Source: a virus. Taken from it: a stretch of 23,123 bases of DNA. Within the stretch, counting starts at the first letter, position 1; every line of letters begins with the position of its first letter. The position numbers and the translations under genes were made by a program. The stretch is from positions 1 through 23,123 of IMG/VR virus record IMGVR_UViG_3300031772_000299; one strand, written 5' to 3'. The notes under the pieces are model-generated. The model did no database searches and was not told where the DNA came from. It saw only the letters and a list, made by a program, of their open reading frames with translations. Of this stretch, positions 1-7,983 are shown one piece after another.

Positions 1-13
1 CGTACCAAGTAGG

Positions 14-223
14 GTGACTATTGCCGTAACAAGTCGAATGCAGGAGAAGGATTTTCGTTGGCGAGAGTTGATGCCTGTAGTCAAGAGGTCTTGGCCCACC
101 CATAGCGATACCATGGCCCGCCGCGCTGTGGATCGCCTAATCCAGCACAATCGGACTGAGGGTAGGATCAGGATGGTAAGGAGAGGTCTATGGACATGGT
201 CCCAGATCCCGAAATCGGAGTAA
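14..223 (+). CDS. Small basic winged-helix-like protein, possibly 5' partial
   Basis: A 69-residue reading frame counted from a GTG at 14. The frame is still open to the left edge of the window, so the real start may lie outside it. An in-frame ATG at 38 is another option, but neither start has a good Shine-Dalgarno. The protein is rich in Arg, Lys and Trp. Its pattern (RELMPVVKRSW, then ARRAVDRLIQHNRTEGRI, then a short strand around RRGLWTW) looks like a winged helix: a recognition-type helix followed by a beta wing. The 3' end overlaps the next gene by 34 bases, which suggests translational coupling. A DNA-binding role, in regulation or packaging, is inferred only from this fold-like pattern and the position upstream of the terminase genes. 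I do not recognise a specific family. Confidence 0.5.
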   Translation: MTIAVTSRMQEKDFRWRELMPVVKRSWPTHSDTMARRAVDRLIQHNRTEGRIRMVRRGLWTWSQIPKSE

Positions 224-654
224 GCCCCGACGACCAGCTCAAGTCCGAGTTAGTGCGCCTATTCCACGACCAGCAGCGAATCTTCCGTGAGATCAGTAAG
301 CGTAGGAAGGAGATCCGCAACCGTCTTCCCGAGGGGGATAAGGAGCGGTTGTCTCGTCCTGGTGCTGGGCAGTCGAAGATGAGCAGGATTGGCTTATCAG
401 TTAGCCAGGTCAGTTATTTGCTGCGAGTCCATCATTCGACGGTATGGGACTTACTTCGTCGTGGGGAGTTGCAGGACACCCATCCTTTGACGGTAGGGGA
501 GTACCTTCACCAGGGTTACGGGCTAAGCAAGGCAACGAAGCGAATGTTGTTAGACCGTGATGATTGGCGTGACTGGCACGAGGAGAGTGTAAGGAGTGGT
601 GAGGTGACAGTAGAGGATGAGGAAGTCCCCGAGGAGTCAGTGGTGGTTGAGTAG
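190..654 (+). CDS. Helix-turn-helix protein upstream of terminase
   Basis: A 154-residue protein. The start at 190 has AAGGAG at 178-183, six bases upstream. A second ATG two codons later is possible. Residues 15-60 are charged and probably helical or coiled. Residues about 69-93 read LSVSQVSYLLRVHHSTVWDL followed by LRRGEL, a good helix-turn-helix pattern of the type that selects a partner site through its second helix. A second helical segment (GLSKATKRMLLDRDDW) follows, and the C-terminus is very acidic (EDEEVPEES). The arrangement resembles small DNA-binding proteins that accompany phage terminases, but the next gene is the better candidate for the small subunit. It may therefore be an accessory packaging or regulatory protein. 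The HTH is visible in the sequence; the role is inferred from position. Confidence 0.7.
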   Translation: MDMVPDPEIGVSPDDQLKSELVRLFHDQQRIFREISKRRKEIRNRLPEGDKERLSRPGAGQSKMSRIGLSVSQVSYLLRVHHSTVWDLLRRGELQDTHPLTVGEYLHQGYGLSKATKRMLLDRDDWRDWHEESVRSGEVTVEDEEVPEESVVVE

Positions 655-705
655 TTACTCGGGTGAGGCAAACAAAACGACAGGTATGGCGAAGGGCAGG
701 GGCAG

Positions 706-1452
706 ATGTCGAACAAAGAGGACCATGTCATCAGGGGGGACTTGGGCTCCAAGAGGTCTGGGGACGTGGAAGGTTCTGGTGGTGGTGGTGGTGAGGAATA
801 CTCAGAAACCGAGGCACTCGCCCAGGCTGCTAGGGCTTGGGAAGAGTTACCGGATGAAATAGCAGAAAGGCGAACCCAAGTACGCGATTTTATTAGACGT
901 GGCCTAAGTTACACGGTCATTGCTTCTTTTTTAAAAGTGTCCACCAGGACGGTGAAAAGAGACGTCGCGTGGCTGCGGCATGTTGGCAAGTATTGGGTAG
1001 AAAGATTCGTGAACGAGGAGGAGATAGGCGAGTCAGCTTCGCTTTTCATAGAAATTGAAAACATTTCTATGAGGATGGCCGAGGACGCTTCAAGGCCTTT
1101 CGAGTTCGAGTCAAAGGTCAAACTCGTCAAGGCTGCAGACGGCACCCAAGAGGAAACGACCGAAACGAAAAAGATTATGGTGGATCACCAAGCTGTCTCC
1201 AACCACTTGCGGAACGCTATGCAGGCTCGGGTGCAGAGGCAAGTGATGCTCCGCAATGCGAATTTGATGAAAACAGCCGCAGTGAATGTGAATTTAGGGG
1301 GACAGGTCAATGTCGGAGTCCTTAGCGATGAGCAACTTAGATCCGTCGCTGATGAGAACGCTCGTCGAATCGCAGAACTGTCTGCTGCAATCGCTCGACT
1401 TACAACGTCTAATCCTCTTAAGGGACCAGATAAAGAACCATGGGAGGATTGA
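706..1452 (+). CDS. terS: Terminase small subunit (probable)
   Basis: A 248-residue protein directly before, and overlapping, the terminase large subunit, which is the usual place for the DNA-recognition subunit. Residues 1-30 form a flexible Gly-rich leader, with a run of glycines encoded by repeated GGT at about 778-792. Residues about 56-91 contain a helix-turn-helix (RDFIRRGLSYTVIASFLKVS, then TRTVKRDVAWL). Residues 100-190 are mostly helical and fit an oligomerisation domain. The C-terminal 46 residues (helix around DENARRIAELSAAIARL) are encoded in the region that also encodes the start of the large subunit. Small subunits of this kind form rings that bind the packaging site and stimulate the large subunit. 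The start is uncertain because only a weak purine stretch (AGGGGC) lies just before 706. Confidence 0.75.
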   Translation: MSNKEDHVIRGDLGSKRSGDVEGSGGGGGEEYSETEALAQAARAWEELPDEIAERRTQVRDFIRRGLSYTVIASFLKVSTRTVKRDVAWLRHVGKYWVERFVNEEEIGESASLFIEIENISMRMAEDASRPFEFESKVKLVKAADGTQEETTETKKIMVDHQAVSNHLRNAMQARVQRQVMLRNANLMKTAAVNVNLGGQVNVGVLSDEQLRSVADENARRIAELSAAIARLTTSNPLKGPDKEPWED

Positions 1453-2935
1453 CCTGCTTGTTGTTGAAGTTCTTGGCTTGCAGTTACGGCCTTTTCACGT
1501 TCGAATCCTTCGCTTTTCAGTCTACATTTTTCAAACGAGGGGCGAGGGATTGATCCTTGCCCCTCGGGGCTTCGGGAAATCCACGATATCGACCGTTTGC
1601 TTTACGATTTGGTTGATTCTCTGCAATCCAGATATTCGTATTTTGATAGGTAGCTCAACGGCAGCAAAATCAGAGGCATTTCTTAGGGAGATCAAGGCTC
1701 ACTTCGAGCAGAACGAAAAGCTAAAGGAGCTTTTTGGCGATAAGTATAGCGCCACAGGATGGAAGGCTGCTGACATAGTAGTAATAGACCGAAAGAAAAT
1801 CGCAAAAGAACCCACCATTTCAGCTCGAGGATGGTCTGGGGCTGTTGTCGGATCGCATTACGACGTCCATCTGATTGACGACTTAGTGAACGAAGATAAC
1901 GCTAGAACCAAAGGCCAAAGAGAGAAATTAAGGGACTGGTTTTACATGTCTTTAGACCCGACATTGGAGCCCGAAGGATGCCGACTCAATATCGGCACGA
2001 GGTATCACCCGGACGACATTTACGGGCATTTTATCGAGCAAGGAAAGCAGGAGACGATCGACTCTGGCGCTGATTACGATTTCGAGCCCGAAGCGACAAG
2101 ACTAAGGCCGATCAAGATTCTAAAGCTATCTGCTCTTCAGCCTGACGGAAGTAGTTTGTGGGAGGAAAAATTCCCAGTAAGAAAGCTGTTTCAGAAAAGA
2201 TCGCGGATGGGGATCATAAGATTTAACGCTCAGTTCCAGAATGATACGGAGTTGATGAAAGGTAAGATATTCAAGGAGGAGTATTTCGAGTATTACAATC
2301 CCTTAGAAATCGACCCGACCTCGCTAAAGATATTCCAAGGTGTTGATTTAAATGCCGGACAGGGGAATACGAACGACTTTTTCAGTCTCGTCACCAAGGG
2401 ATACGACGATCGGAATAGGGGCTATACTCTCGACGTCGTGCATGGACGCTACACGTTCCGAGAACAGATGATGGTCATTTTATGGAAAGCGGGAAGGGGA
2501 GTTGACGAGATTAAGGAGCTTTTGGGAATTCCAGATCTCGACATGACCAAGATCATGAGTTTGTTTAAGGGCCAGCCTAAGACCGCAAGAAGACAATATC
2601 GCAGAGTTATAAGAATCGGGGTAGAGTCGGTGGTGTACCAAAAAATGCTACCTGACACACTCATTGAGATATGCGCTACGCTTCCGGTCATGCGGATCAA
2701 TCAGGATCTGGACAAAGAGACTAGGATGATGATTTACGCGAGCCGATGGGAAAACCATATGGAGTTTCTTCCAGACGACAATAGCGTTGACGGCTTAAAG
2801 GAAGAGGCTTTACTTTTCCCAGACGCCGAGCACGACGACATTATAGACGCACACGAAATAGCAAACAGGGTTTCTGCTATGGGTTGGGCCGATAACATAG
2901 AATCAGACGAAGGCGTCCAGGCGAGAGTTTTTTAG
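1310..2935 (+). CDS. terL: Terminase large subunit (packaging ATPase/nuclease)
   Basis: A 541-residue DNA-packaging motor and headful or cos nuclease. The ATPase Walker A is APRGFGKST at residues 84-92. Walker B is VHLIDDL near 186-192, with the DD pair typical of phage terminases of the TIGR01630-like group. The coupling motif is GTRYHPDD at 229-236. The nuclease half has an RNase H-like core: GVDLN with Asp346, a strand ending at Asp375, and HDDIID at 508-513 supplying the last acidic residues. Length and motif order are normal for the family. The start at 1310 has AGGGGG at 1296-1301 eight bases upstream, and the helical segment before Walker A needs this or a nearby start, so the 143-base overlap with the small subunit seems real. 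A charged stretch at about 395-430 is a modest insertion between nuclease strands, not an intein. Confidence 0.95.
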   Translation: MSESLAMSNLDPSLMRTLVESQNCLLQSLDLQRLILLRDQIKNHGRIDLLVVEVLGLQLRPFHVRILRFSVYIFQTRGEGLILAPRGFGKSTISTVCFTIWLILCNPDIRILIGSSTAAKSEAFLREIKAHFEQNEKLKELFGDKYSATGWKAADIVVIDRKKIAKEPTISARGWSGAVVGSHYDVHLIDDLVNEDNARTKGQREKLRDWFYMSLDPTLEPEGCRLNIGTRYHPDDIYGHFIEQGKQETIDSGADYDFEPEATRLRPIKILKLSALQPDGSSLWEEKFPVRKLFQKRSRMGIIRFNAQFQNDTELMKGKIFKEEYFEYYNPLEIDPTSLKIFQGVDLNAGQGNTNDFFSLVTKGYDDRNRGYTLDVVHGRYTFREQMMVILWKAGRGVDEIKELLGIPDLDMTKIMSLFKGQPKTARRQYRRVIRIGVESVVYQKMLPDTLIEICATLPVMRINQDLDKETRMMIYASRWENHMEFLPDDNSVDGLKEEALLFPDAEHDDIIDAHEIANRVSAMGWADNIESDEGVQARVF

Positions 2936-2968
2936 GAGTTGATAGCCAAACAGGAGGCGGGAGAGAGC

Positions 2969-4789
2969 ATGAAAATTTCGAGTGCATCAAGTATCGGCGA
3001 GACAGAAGAGCACGTTCGTTCGTTCGTCATTAAGCAGGTAGAGCAAAACGACGTTATGGCTACCAGTAACAAAATTCCTGATGACGACTTCAAGAAAGCC
3101 GATCTCGATAACAAGGTCATTGCGCCGCCGTATGATCCCTTCGCCCTGTCAGTGATAAGCGAATCTAGCGGCATCCTCGGTCAGTGTATCGACGTCATGG
3201 AGGTCAATGTTGACTCGTTTGGGTTCGAATTGCGCCCCTCAGTTGACGACGACACTTTCGAGGAATTGAACAGAGATCCAGCAAAGAAAAAGGAGATAGA
3301 GGAAGAATGGCAGAGAGTCATGAATTTCTTTAAATATTGCAACCGCACGCTGTCGTACACACAGCTACGAAGGCGTTTTAGGCGTGACTATGAGCTTACC
3401 GGAAACGCCTATTTCGAGATCCTCCGGAACCAACTCACGCAGAAAATAACAGGCCTGGAGTGGCTCACGTCTCACACGATGAGGGTGGCGAGAATAGACT
3501 CCAAGTTTACCGACTATATGGCTAGGCGGAAGATCAACGACATCGAGATAGAAGAGACGCCCGACAAAAGAAAGTTTCGGCGATACGTCCAGGTGAAGGA
3601 GCGGCAGCAAAAACCCGTCTGGTTCAAAGAGTTCGGCGATCCTCGTTTGATGGACTCGGAGACAGGCGGTAGAGCAGTCGTGATAAGAAATTCTGAAGGA
3701 AGGGTGACGAGTATCTCACCAGAGGTAGATTCGGTTCATGTTTTCGAGGTCGATAAGTTTGAGGCGGGCAACATGAGGCTCGCCACAGAGGTTTTGCATT
3801 TCGTCAACTATCAGGCCTCAAGGACCCTTCCCTACGGGTCGCCCCGGTGGATTGGAAACCTCATATCGGTAATGGGTAGCCGACAGAGTGAGGAAGTGAA
3901 CCTCCTTTACTTCAACAACAAGACCGTGCCTCCAGGGATGCTCCTAGTAAGCGGCGGGAAGTTAGCCTCTTCAACAGTCGACCGGATCACTAATCACATC
4001 AAAGAGAACATCAAGGGAAGTAAGAACTACCATTCGATCCTTGTGGTCGAGGCTAATTCAGGCGCTCCAAACCCGAACCTACCAGCCCCGCCTCATCCCC
4101 AGCTTCAATGGGTATCCATGATCGACGCCCAACACGGGGACGCTCTTTTCCAGAACTACGATCAAAACAATATAGACAAAGTTATCAGTAGTTTCCGGTT
4201 TTGGAGTGGGTACGTCTCACGAACCCGAGAGATCAACGTAGCTACAGCGGAGGTCGCTCGCCAAATCAGCGAGGAACAAGTGTTTCAGCCTGAACGTGAC
4301 GAGTTCGATTCGATCATTAATAGGACGCTGTTGGTCGAGATGGGGATCAATTTCTGGGAGCACCGGACCAAGGGGCCTCAACTTTCTTCGCCCAAGGCTA
4401 TGGCTGATATCCTGGATAAGATGAAACCTTACCTTACGGGCATAGAGGGCCGGGAAATCGCCAAACTTATTTTTGGCAGAGAGTTTAAGGATCTGAAAGA
4501 CGAATGGGTCCAGAAGCCCCTTACCTTGGTCATCGCGGAGTTGGTCAAAGGTGCTCAGGCCGCAAACGACGCTATCGCCTCGATGCGGTCAGGGAAAATT
4601 CCAGCTTCGGGTCAGGGTGGGGTGAAAGATCCAGCATCTCAACAGGCCGAAGAGCTCAAGAAAATGGCTGAGCTACCGAACGATGAACAGGCGGTCCTCG
4701 AGTTCGTGACCAAACTGATTACAGTCCGAGAGGCCCTGTCCAAGGCCGAAGTAGTCCTCTCGGAGAACGCTATGAGAGGGCCGATATGA
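2969..4789 (+). CDS. Portal protein (PBSX/XkdE-like)
   Basis: The portal forms the dodecameric ring at one capsid vertex through which DNA enters and the tail attaches. With the start at 2969 the protein has 606 residues. AGGAGG at 2952-2957 supports this ATG over the in-frame TTG at 2939, whose AGGAG sits only one base upstream. Family signs include PYDPFALSVISESSGILGQC near residue 54 and YELTGNAYFEILRN near 141. Further on are LEWLTSHTMRV and a central HFVNYQ...YGSPRW stretch near 280-300. All are typical of PBSX-type portals. The C-terminal part (about 530-606) is helical and Ala/Gln-rich, fitting the internal barrel or crown. It follows the terminase by 33 bases and shares an ATGA junction with the minor head protein, the classical terminase-portal-minor head order. 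Confidence 0.9.
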   Translation: MKISSASSIGETEEHVRSFVIKQVEQNDVMATSNKIPDDDFKKADLDNKVIAPPYDPFALSVISESSGILGQCIDVMEVNVDSFGFELRPSVDDDTFEELNRDPAKKKEIEEEWQRVMNFFKYCNRTLSYTQLRRRFRRDYELTGNAYFEILRNQLTQKITGLEWLTSHTMRVARIDSKFTDYMARRKINDIEIEETPDKRKFRRYVQVKERQQKPVWFKEFGDPRLMDSETGGRAVVIRNSEGRVTSISPEVDSVHVFEVDKFEAGNMRLATEVLHFVNYQASRTLPYGSPRWIGNLISVMGSRQSEEVNLLYFNNKTVPPGMLLVSGGKLASSTVDRITNHIKENIKGSKNYHSILVVEANSGAPNPNLPAPPHPQLQWVSMIDAQHGDALFQNYDQNNIDKVISSFRFWSGYVSRTREINVATAEVARQISEEQVFQPERDEFDSIINRTLLVEMGINFWEHRTKGPQLSSPKAMADILDKMKPYLTGIEGREIAKLIFGREFKDLKDEWVQKPLTLVIAELVKGAQAANDAIASMRSGKIPASGQGGVKDPASQQAEELKKMAELPNDEQAVLEFVTKLITVREALSKAEVVLSENAMRGPI

Positions 4790-5856
4790 GCGGCGGGTGT
4801 GGATGTGGTATAGAAGATCCGTTCCAGACGCTCGAAAAAGCTGTTAGGCTAAGAACAGAGTGTGAAGACACCCTGTTATCGCTGAGAGTACCCATCGCCA
4901 AGGCATCCGTTCTGAACCCATTTAGGCAGAATGACTTCGTCCGCCTTGAGGCAAGACTGACAGCCAAGCTGATAAAGGCATTCAACTCGACCGCATCGGA
5001 CGAGATGGATACGCTTCTGGCCCTCATTAAGGGGGTCGACTTAGCAAAGCCAGAATCGGTCCAGTTTTTCATAGCGGAGAGTTCGAAGGTCTTGAAGGGA
5101 TTAGATCGAGCAGTCGCACGAGAGGTAACTCCGGTGCTCAGTAAGGCGATAGATGAAATGTACAAAGCCGCGAATCTACAGACTTCCAAGGATCTATTGG
5201 ATACAGGGAAGTCAACGGACAAGCGGCTATTGGCGTTTGGAGGCCGTGACGAAAGGGTCATAGACCTTCTCAACAAGAATCAGGCCTTTCACGTCTCTGA
5301 GGGATACCGGAACAGGATTTCGGATTTCGATACCAAGATTAGAGGCACCCTAAACAAAGCCCTAGAGGAAGGGTGGTCAAGACCTGAAGTCGCCAAGGGG
5401 TTGACTAAAGCAATGGGGTCGACAATCCAAGACGAGAATTATTGGAACATCGTCGGGTCTACTTGGCTTAACAGATCTCGGAACTGGGGTGCCCTGGAAG
5501 CTATGAGCGAGGCCGGTATTGAGCAGTTTGTCATTATCGCAGTTATGGACGAAAGAACGTCGCCCATTTGCCGTACAATGAACGGAAAGACTTTTAGTGT
5601 AGGCAAGCAGATCGCTATTATGGAAGAATCGGCGCAGTCTGATAGCCTGGACGAGCTAAAAGCGTCGACTCCATGGCTCACTAGTCGGAAAGATGAGGAT
5701 GGTAAAGAGGTGGTTGGTCTTTGGCGTTCCAACGGGAGATTCTCAGAGTTGTACCGAGAGGGGGTAGCCCAAAGATCCGAGGGTAGTATCCAGAAACTGG
5801 GTGTAGCACTTCCTCCCTATCACGGTTTATGCAGAACCACAGTCGGAGTAGCGTAA
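4786..5856 (+). CDS. Minor head morphogenesis protein (Mu F / SPP1 gp7-like)
   Basis: A 356-residue protein whose ATG lies inside the ATGA junction with the portal. The C-terminal half carries the Mu F-like domain (PF04233). AVMDERTSPICRTMNGK at about 252-268 and LPPYHGLCRTT at about 342-352 supply the conserved Asp, two Cys and His of that family, which may form a metal or disulfide site. Proteins of this family associate with the portal, are packaged in few copies inside the head, and influence DNA exit. The N-terminal half is helical. The very first residues contain a compact Cys cluster (GCGCG, residues 4-8), which is unusual and could bind metal, though that is speculative. The Mu F core is shortened by a charged insertion at 280-330 that separates its two conserved motifs. 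Confidence 0.88.
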   Translation: MSGGCGCGIEDPFQTLEKAVRLRTECEDTLLSLRVPIAKASVLNPFRQNDFVRLEARLTAKLIKAFNSTASDEMDTLLALIKGVDLAKPESVQFFIAESSKVLKGLDRAVAREVTPVLSKAIDEMYKAANLQTSKDLLDTGKSTDKRLLAFGGRDERVIDLLNKNQAFHVSEGYRNRISDFDTKIRGTLNKALEEGWSRPEVAKGLTKAMGSTIQDENYWNIVGSTWLNRSRNWGALEAMSEAGIEQFVIIAVMDERTSPICRTMNGKTFSVGKQIAIMEESAQSDSLDELKASTPWLTSRKDEDGKEVVGLWRSNGRFSELYREGVAQRSEGSIQKLGVALPPYHGLCRTTVGVA

Positions 5857-6638
5857 TGAGAGAAAAGATTATTAAAGCACTGGTTTTCGATAGCAGTCTT
5901 TTCAGTTGCGCCTCAGCTATAGGGTGGGCTCATAGTGTTGGGTTTCACTCGAGTATCCCTCCGCAGATAGTCGAAAAGTGCGTCGTCCTCCAGCAGGCAG
6001 AATTCGAAGAAGGGACTACCGAAGGGATGGAAGTTTTCCCTATTACCTATGGAGTAGTCGGCATCGGCGTCGTTCTGCGGTCTGATTTGCTAAAGTCATT
6101 CGCATCAAACCCCGACGCAGGAGTAAGAAACAAAGCGGGTCTTGGCGAGAACAAAGAAGTTTTCAACGGCGAAGGCTACTCTAATACAGCTCCAGGCGTC
6201 ACGAGGCTGGTAGGGCAGGAACCGGGGTCCAATAAGAAGCCGGTTGAAAAAATCGAAAAAAGGTTCGCTTTCGCAAAATCTTACGTAGAGAAAAAAATTG
6301 TCATAGGGGCAGTTTACGTCCCTTACGATCCAGAGGACGAAACCACCATAGATCTCCACGGTCACGCAGCTTCCGCTGAAGATATCGAAAAGGCGGCGTA
6401 CGGTTTCATGGAGGAGTTGAAGAACTACTCAATAGACCGGCAGCATAACAAGTTGCCCGATTATGGGTACGTCGTCGAAAGTTATATCGCAAAGTCAGGC
6501 GATCCTTTGTTCAAAGAGGGGACTTGGGTGGTCGGCGTAAAAGTAACCGACGATGCAACGTGGGAAAAGATCCAAAACGGCGAGGTAACGGGGTTCTCGC
6601 TGGGAGGATCTGCCGTCCTTCAAGAACTGGTAGCCTAA
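5856..6638 (+). CDS. Prohead serine protease, XkdF-like
   Basis: A 260-residue protein. The start at 5856 shares one base with the previous stop (TAATG) and has CGGAG at about 5845-5849; an upstream in-frame ATG at 5829 lies inside the minor head gene and lacks such a site. Residues about 138-255 match the phage serine protease XkdF family (PF14550). The signs are GAVYVPYDPED, DLHGH, an alpha-helical IEKAAYGFMEEL, DRQH with His197, YVVESYIA, GTWVVGVKV and GFSLGG with Ser248. His197 and Ser248 are the likely catalytic pair by analogy with the S78 clan. The enzyme would cleave the scaffold and possibly the capsid protein inside the prohead. Residues 1-75 form a separate small domain (start ALVFDSSLFSCASAIGWAHS), resembling a segment seen at the N-terminus of other phage head proteases. 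Confidence 0.85.
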   Translation: MREKIIKALVFDSSLFSCASAIGWAHSVGFHSSIPPQIVEKCVVLQQAEFEEGTTEGMEVFPITYGVVGIGVVLRSDLLKSFASNPDAGVRNKAGLGENKEVFNGEGYSNTAPGVTRLVGQEPGSNKKPVEKIEKRFAFAKSYVEKKIVIGAVYVPYDPEDETTIDLHGHAASAEDIEKAAYGFMEELKNYSIDRQHNKLPDYGYVVESYIAKSGDPLFKEGTWVVGVKVTDDATWEKIQNGEVTGFSLGGSAVLQELVA

Positions 6639-6650
6639 TAGGAGCAAAGG

Positions 6651-7919
6651 ATGAAAGTACCGAAAGCATTTATGAGAGATTTGCAGGTTGATTTCGTGTC
6701 TCTTGTGAATAAGGGAGCGAACAAGCAGAGGTTTGCGATTTACAAATCAGCCGAAGGAATTGCAGTCGAGGCTAAAGAAGCAATTGCAAAAGCTGCAGAG
6801 ACGGTGAAAGTTCCAGTAAATAAATACGGAGAAATGGAAGTATTCTACGATGATTACGGGAACCCAATTCCTATCGGGAGTTCGTTTAAAGAGGTGCTTC
6901 AGGCCCGCGACACTCAGGCTCAAATTGATCAGAGTCGGTGGGCTATGGAGGATTACTTTCACATCCTCAAGTGCGTTCTAAGGGGAGTAGTTCAAGACAC
7001 AACGCAGGTTGATAAGTCAGCCGCCATGAAAAAGGCGATCGACGAGTTCAAATCTGCGACAGTCACTTTGTTCAAGGGTCTGCCCGTCGAGAAGGCGGCA
7101 GAGTTGCTAAACGTAGGAGGAGAAGGTATGCGAAATTCGGGCAATCAGTCCAACGCTGCAGCTCCGTCTGAAGTCAACAAGGCTAACGGCAGCGGCGGAA
7201 GTGTGGCGGGCATTAGCTCCAACCCACAGTCTGAAGCCCAAAACCGTACCTCCGACGCTCAGCCGGTAGTTGGTATCACCAAGGAAGAAGCCGTCAAGTT
7301 GAACAAGGCGGACGCCACGGAGATGCTCAAGAAAGTCCAGAGTGATATCGAAAAGGCCGGAGAGGTGGCAAAGATCCTTCAGGAGGTCCTGAAAACAGGA
7401 ACAGACCAGGATCTTGGAACGGGACGGGATACCGTGGCTTCGAATGGTGCCACAGGGACGGTCGCTCCCGATCATGCCGCTAGCGCAGCGGCCACGACTC
7501 CTGCTACCGAGAATGTAAACAAAGCTGCCGGTTCAGCGAACGACGCTGCAATTGGGGCTGATGCTTCAGCAACTCCTGGCCCCGGCCCGGCCAAGTCAGG
7601 AGAAGTCAATATGATGGGTCAGATTCAAAAGATGTTCGAGACTTTCGCTACGACCATGACCGTGGCTATGGACGGAAAGATCTCGGGCGCAGTTGCTCTG
7701 CTAAAGGAGGACGTCAATAAGGCTATCGAGTCTAAGTTGAACCCGCTAGCCGCCAACGTCCAGAAATTAGAGAAGTCAGCAGGTTTGTCCAATTCTGATC
7801 CTTTCGATTTTGACACTGAAGGCGAAAAAAAGCGTCTTACTGTGACCAAGAGCGACGACCAGGAGTGGGCAAAGGTTACTGGTAATTTAGGTTCCCTGAG
7901 TAGGTCGGCCAAACGCTGA
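6651..7919 (+). CDS. Scaffold-like capsid assembly protein
   Basis: A 422-residue protein between protease and capsid, with AGGAG at 6640-6644 before the ATG. Residues 1-35 (DLQVDFVSLVNKGANKQRF, then AIYKS) resemble the N-terminal segment found in several XkdF-type head proteins. Residues 36-155 are mainly helical. Residues 160-320 are low complexity, rich in Ala, Asn, Gly, Thr and Pro, and probably disordered apart from a helix at about 208-248. Residues 321-378 form a predicted long helix (MMGQIQKMFETFATTMTVAM onward). The tail ends in a basic segment (SLSRSAKR). Helical, charged architecture with disorder and a basic C-terminus is typical of internal scaffolds, which bind the capsid protein and are then cut by the protease. 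Function is inferred from position and composition. Two internal ATGs with strong ribosome sites lie in the same frame (see separate entries). Confidence 0.65.
   Translation: MKVPKAFMRDLQVDFVSLVNKGANKQRFAIYKSAEGIAVEAKEAIAKAAETVKVPVNKYGEMEVFYDDYGNPIPIGSSFKEVLQARDTQAQIDQSRWAMEDYFHILKCVLRGVVQDTTQVDKSAAMKKAIDEFKSATVTLFKGLPVEKAAELLNVGGEGMRNSGNQSNAAAPSEVNKANGSGGSVAGISSNPQSEAQNRTSDAQPVVGITKEEAVKLNKADATEMLKKVQSDIEKAGEVAKILQEVLKTGTDQDLGTGRDTVASNGATGTVAPDHAASAAATTPATENVNKAAGSANDAAIGADASATPGPGPAKSGEVNMMGQIQKMFETFATTMTVAMDGKISGAVALLKEDVNKAIESKLNPLAANVQKLEKSAGLSNSDPFDFDTEGEKKRLTVTKSDDQEWAKVTGNLGSLSRSAKR
7115..7130 (+). promoter_or_regulatory. Internal in-frame translation start in scaffold gene (M160)
   Basis: TAGGAGGAGAAGGT precedes the ATG at 7128-7130, the strongest Shine-Dalgarno-like sequence in this gene. 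The ATG is in frame with the 422-residue protein at residue 160. It would yield a 263-residue C-terminal product that begins exactly where the low-complexity part starts. Lambda C/Nu3 is the known precedent for a scaffold made from an internal start of a head gene. The sequence shows the site; use of it is inferred. Confidence 0.5.
7598..7613 (+). promoter_or_regulatory. Second internal in-frame start in scaffold gene (M321)
   Basis: AGGAG at 7598-7602 lies eight bases before an ATG at 7611 that is in frame with the scaffold gene (residue 321); another ATG follows immediately. It would release a 102-residue protein consisting of the final long helix and the basic tail, the part expected to contact capsid protein. 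The site is visible; its use is an inference. Confidence 0.4.
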
Positions 7920-7983
7920 TCTGAAGGCGCTGTAATTTCGCAGCAAGACAGTATTTCAGCACACGTTCAAAGGAGAACGATCT

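Noticed and set aside
617-862. An 81-codon + frame over the end of the HTH gene and start of the small terminase gene
   Set aside because: It overlaps two better genes in other frames, its translation is a low-complexity run with no domain pattern, and it has no ribosome site.
2490-2610. Intein or intron inside the terminase large gene
   Set aside because: The charged stretch is only about 35 residues, with no splicing motifs and the frame intact.
2939-2968. TTG start for the portal ten codons upstream
   Set aside because: Its AGGAG is only one base away, while ATG 2969 has AGGAGG at an acceptable distance.
4770-5276. A 168-codon minus-strand frame opposite the minor head gene
   Set aside because: Ser/Leu-rich translation typical of an antisense shadow; the + strand gene has clear Mu F motifs and ATGA coupling.
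5829-5855. Upstream ATG for the protease gene
   Set aside because: It lies inside the minor head gene without a ribosome site; ATG 5856 forms the usual TAATG junction and has CGGAG.
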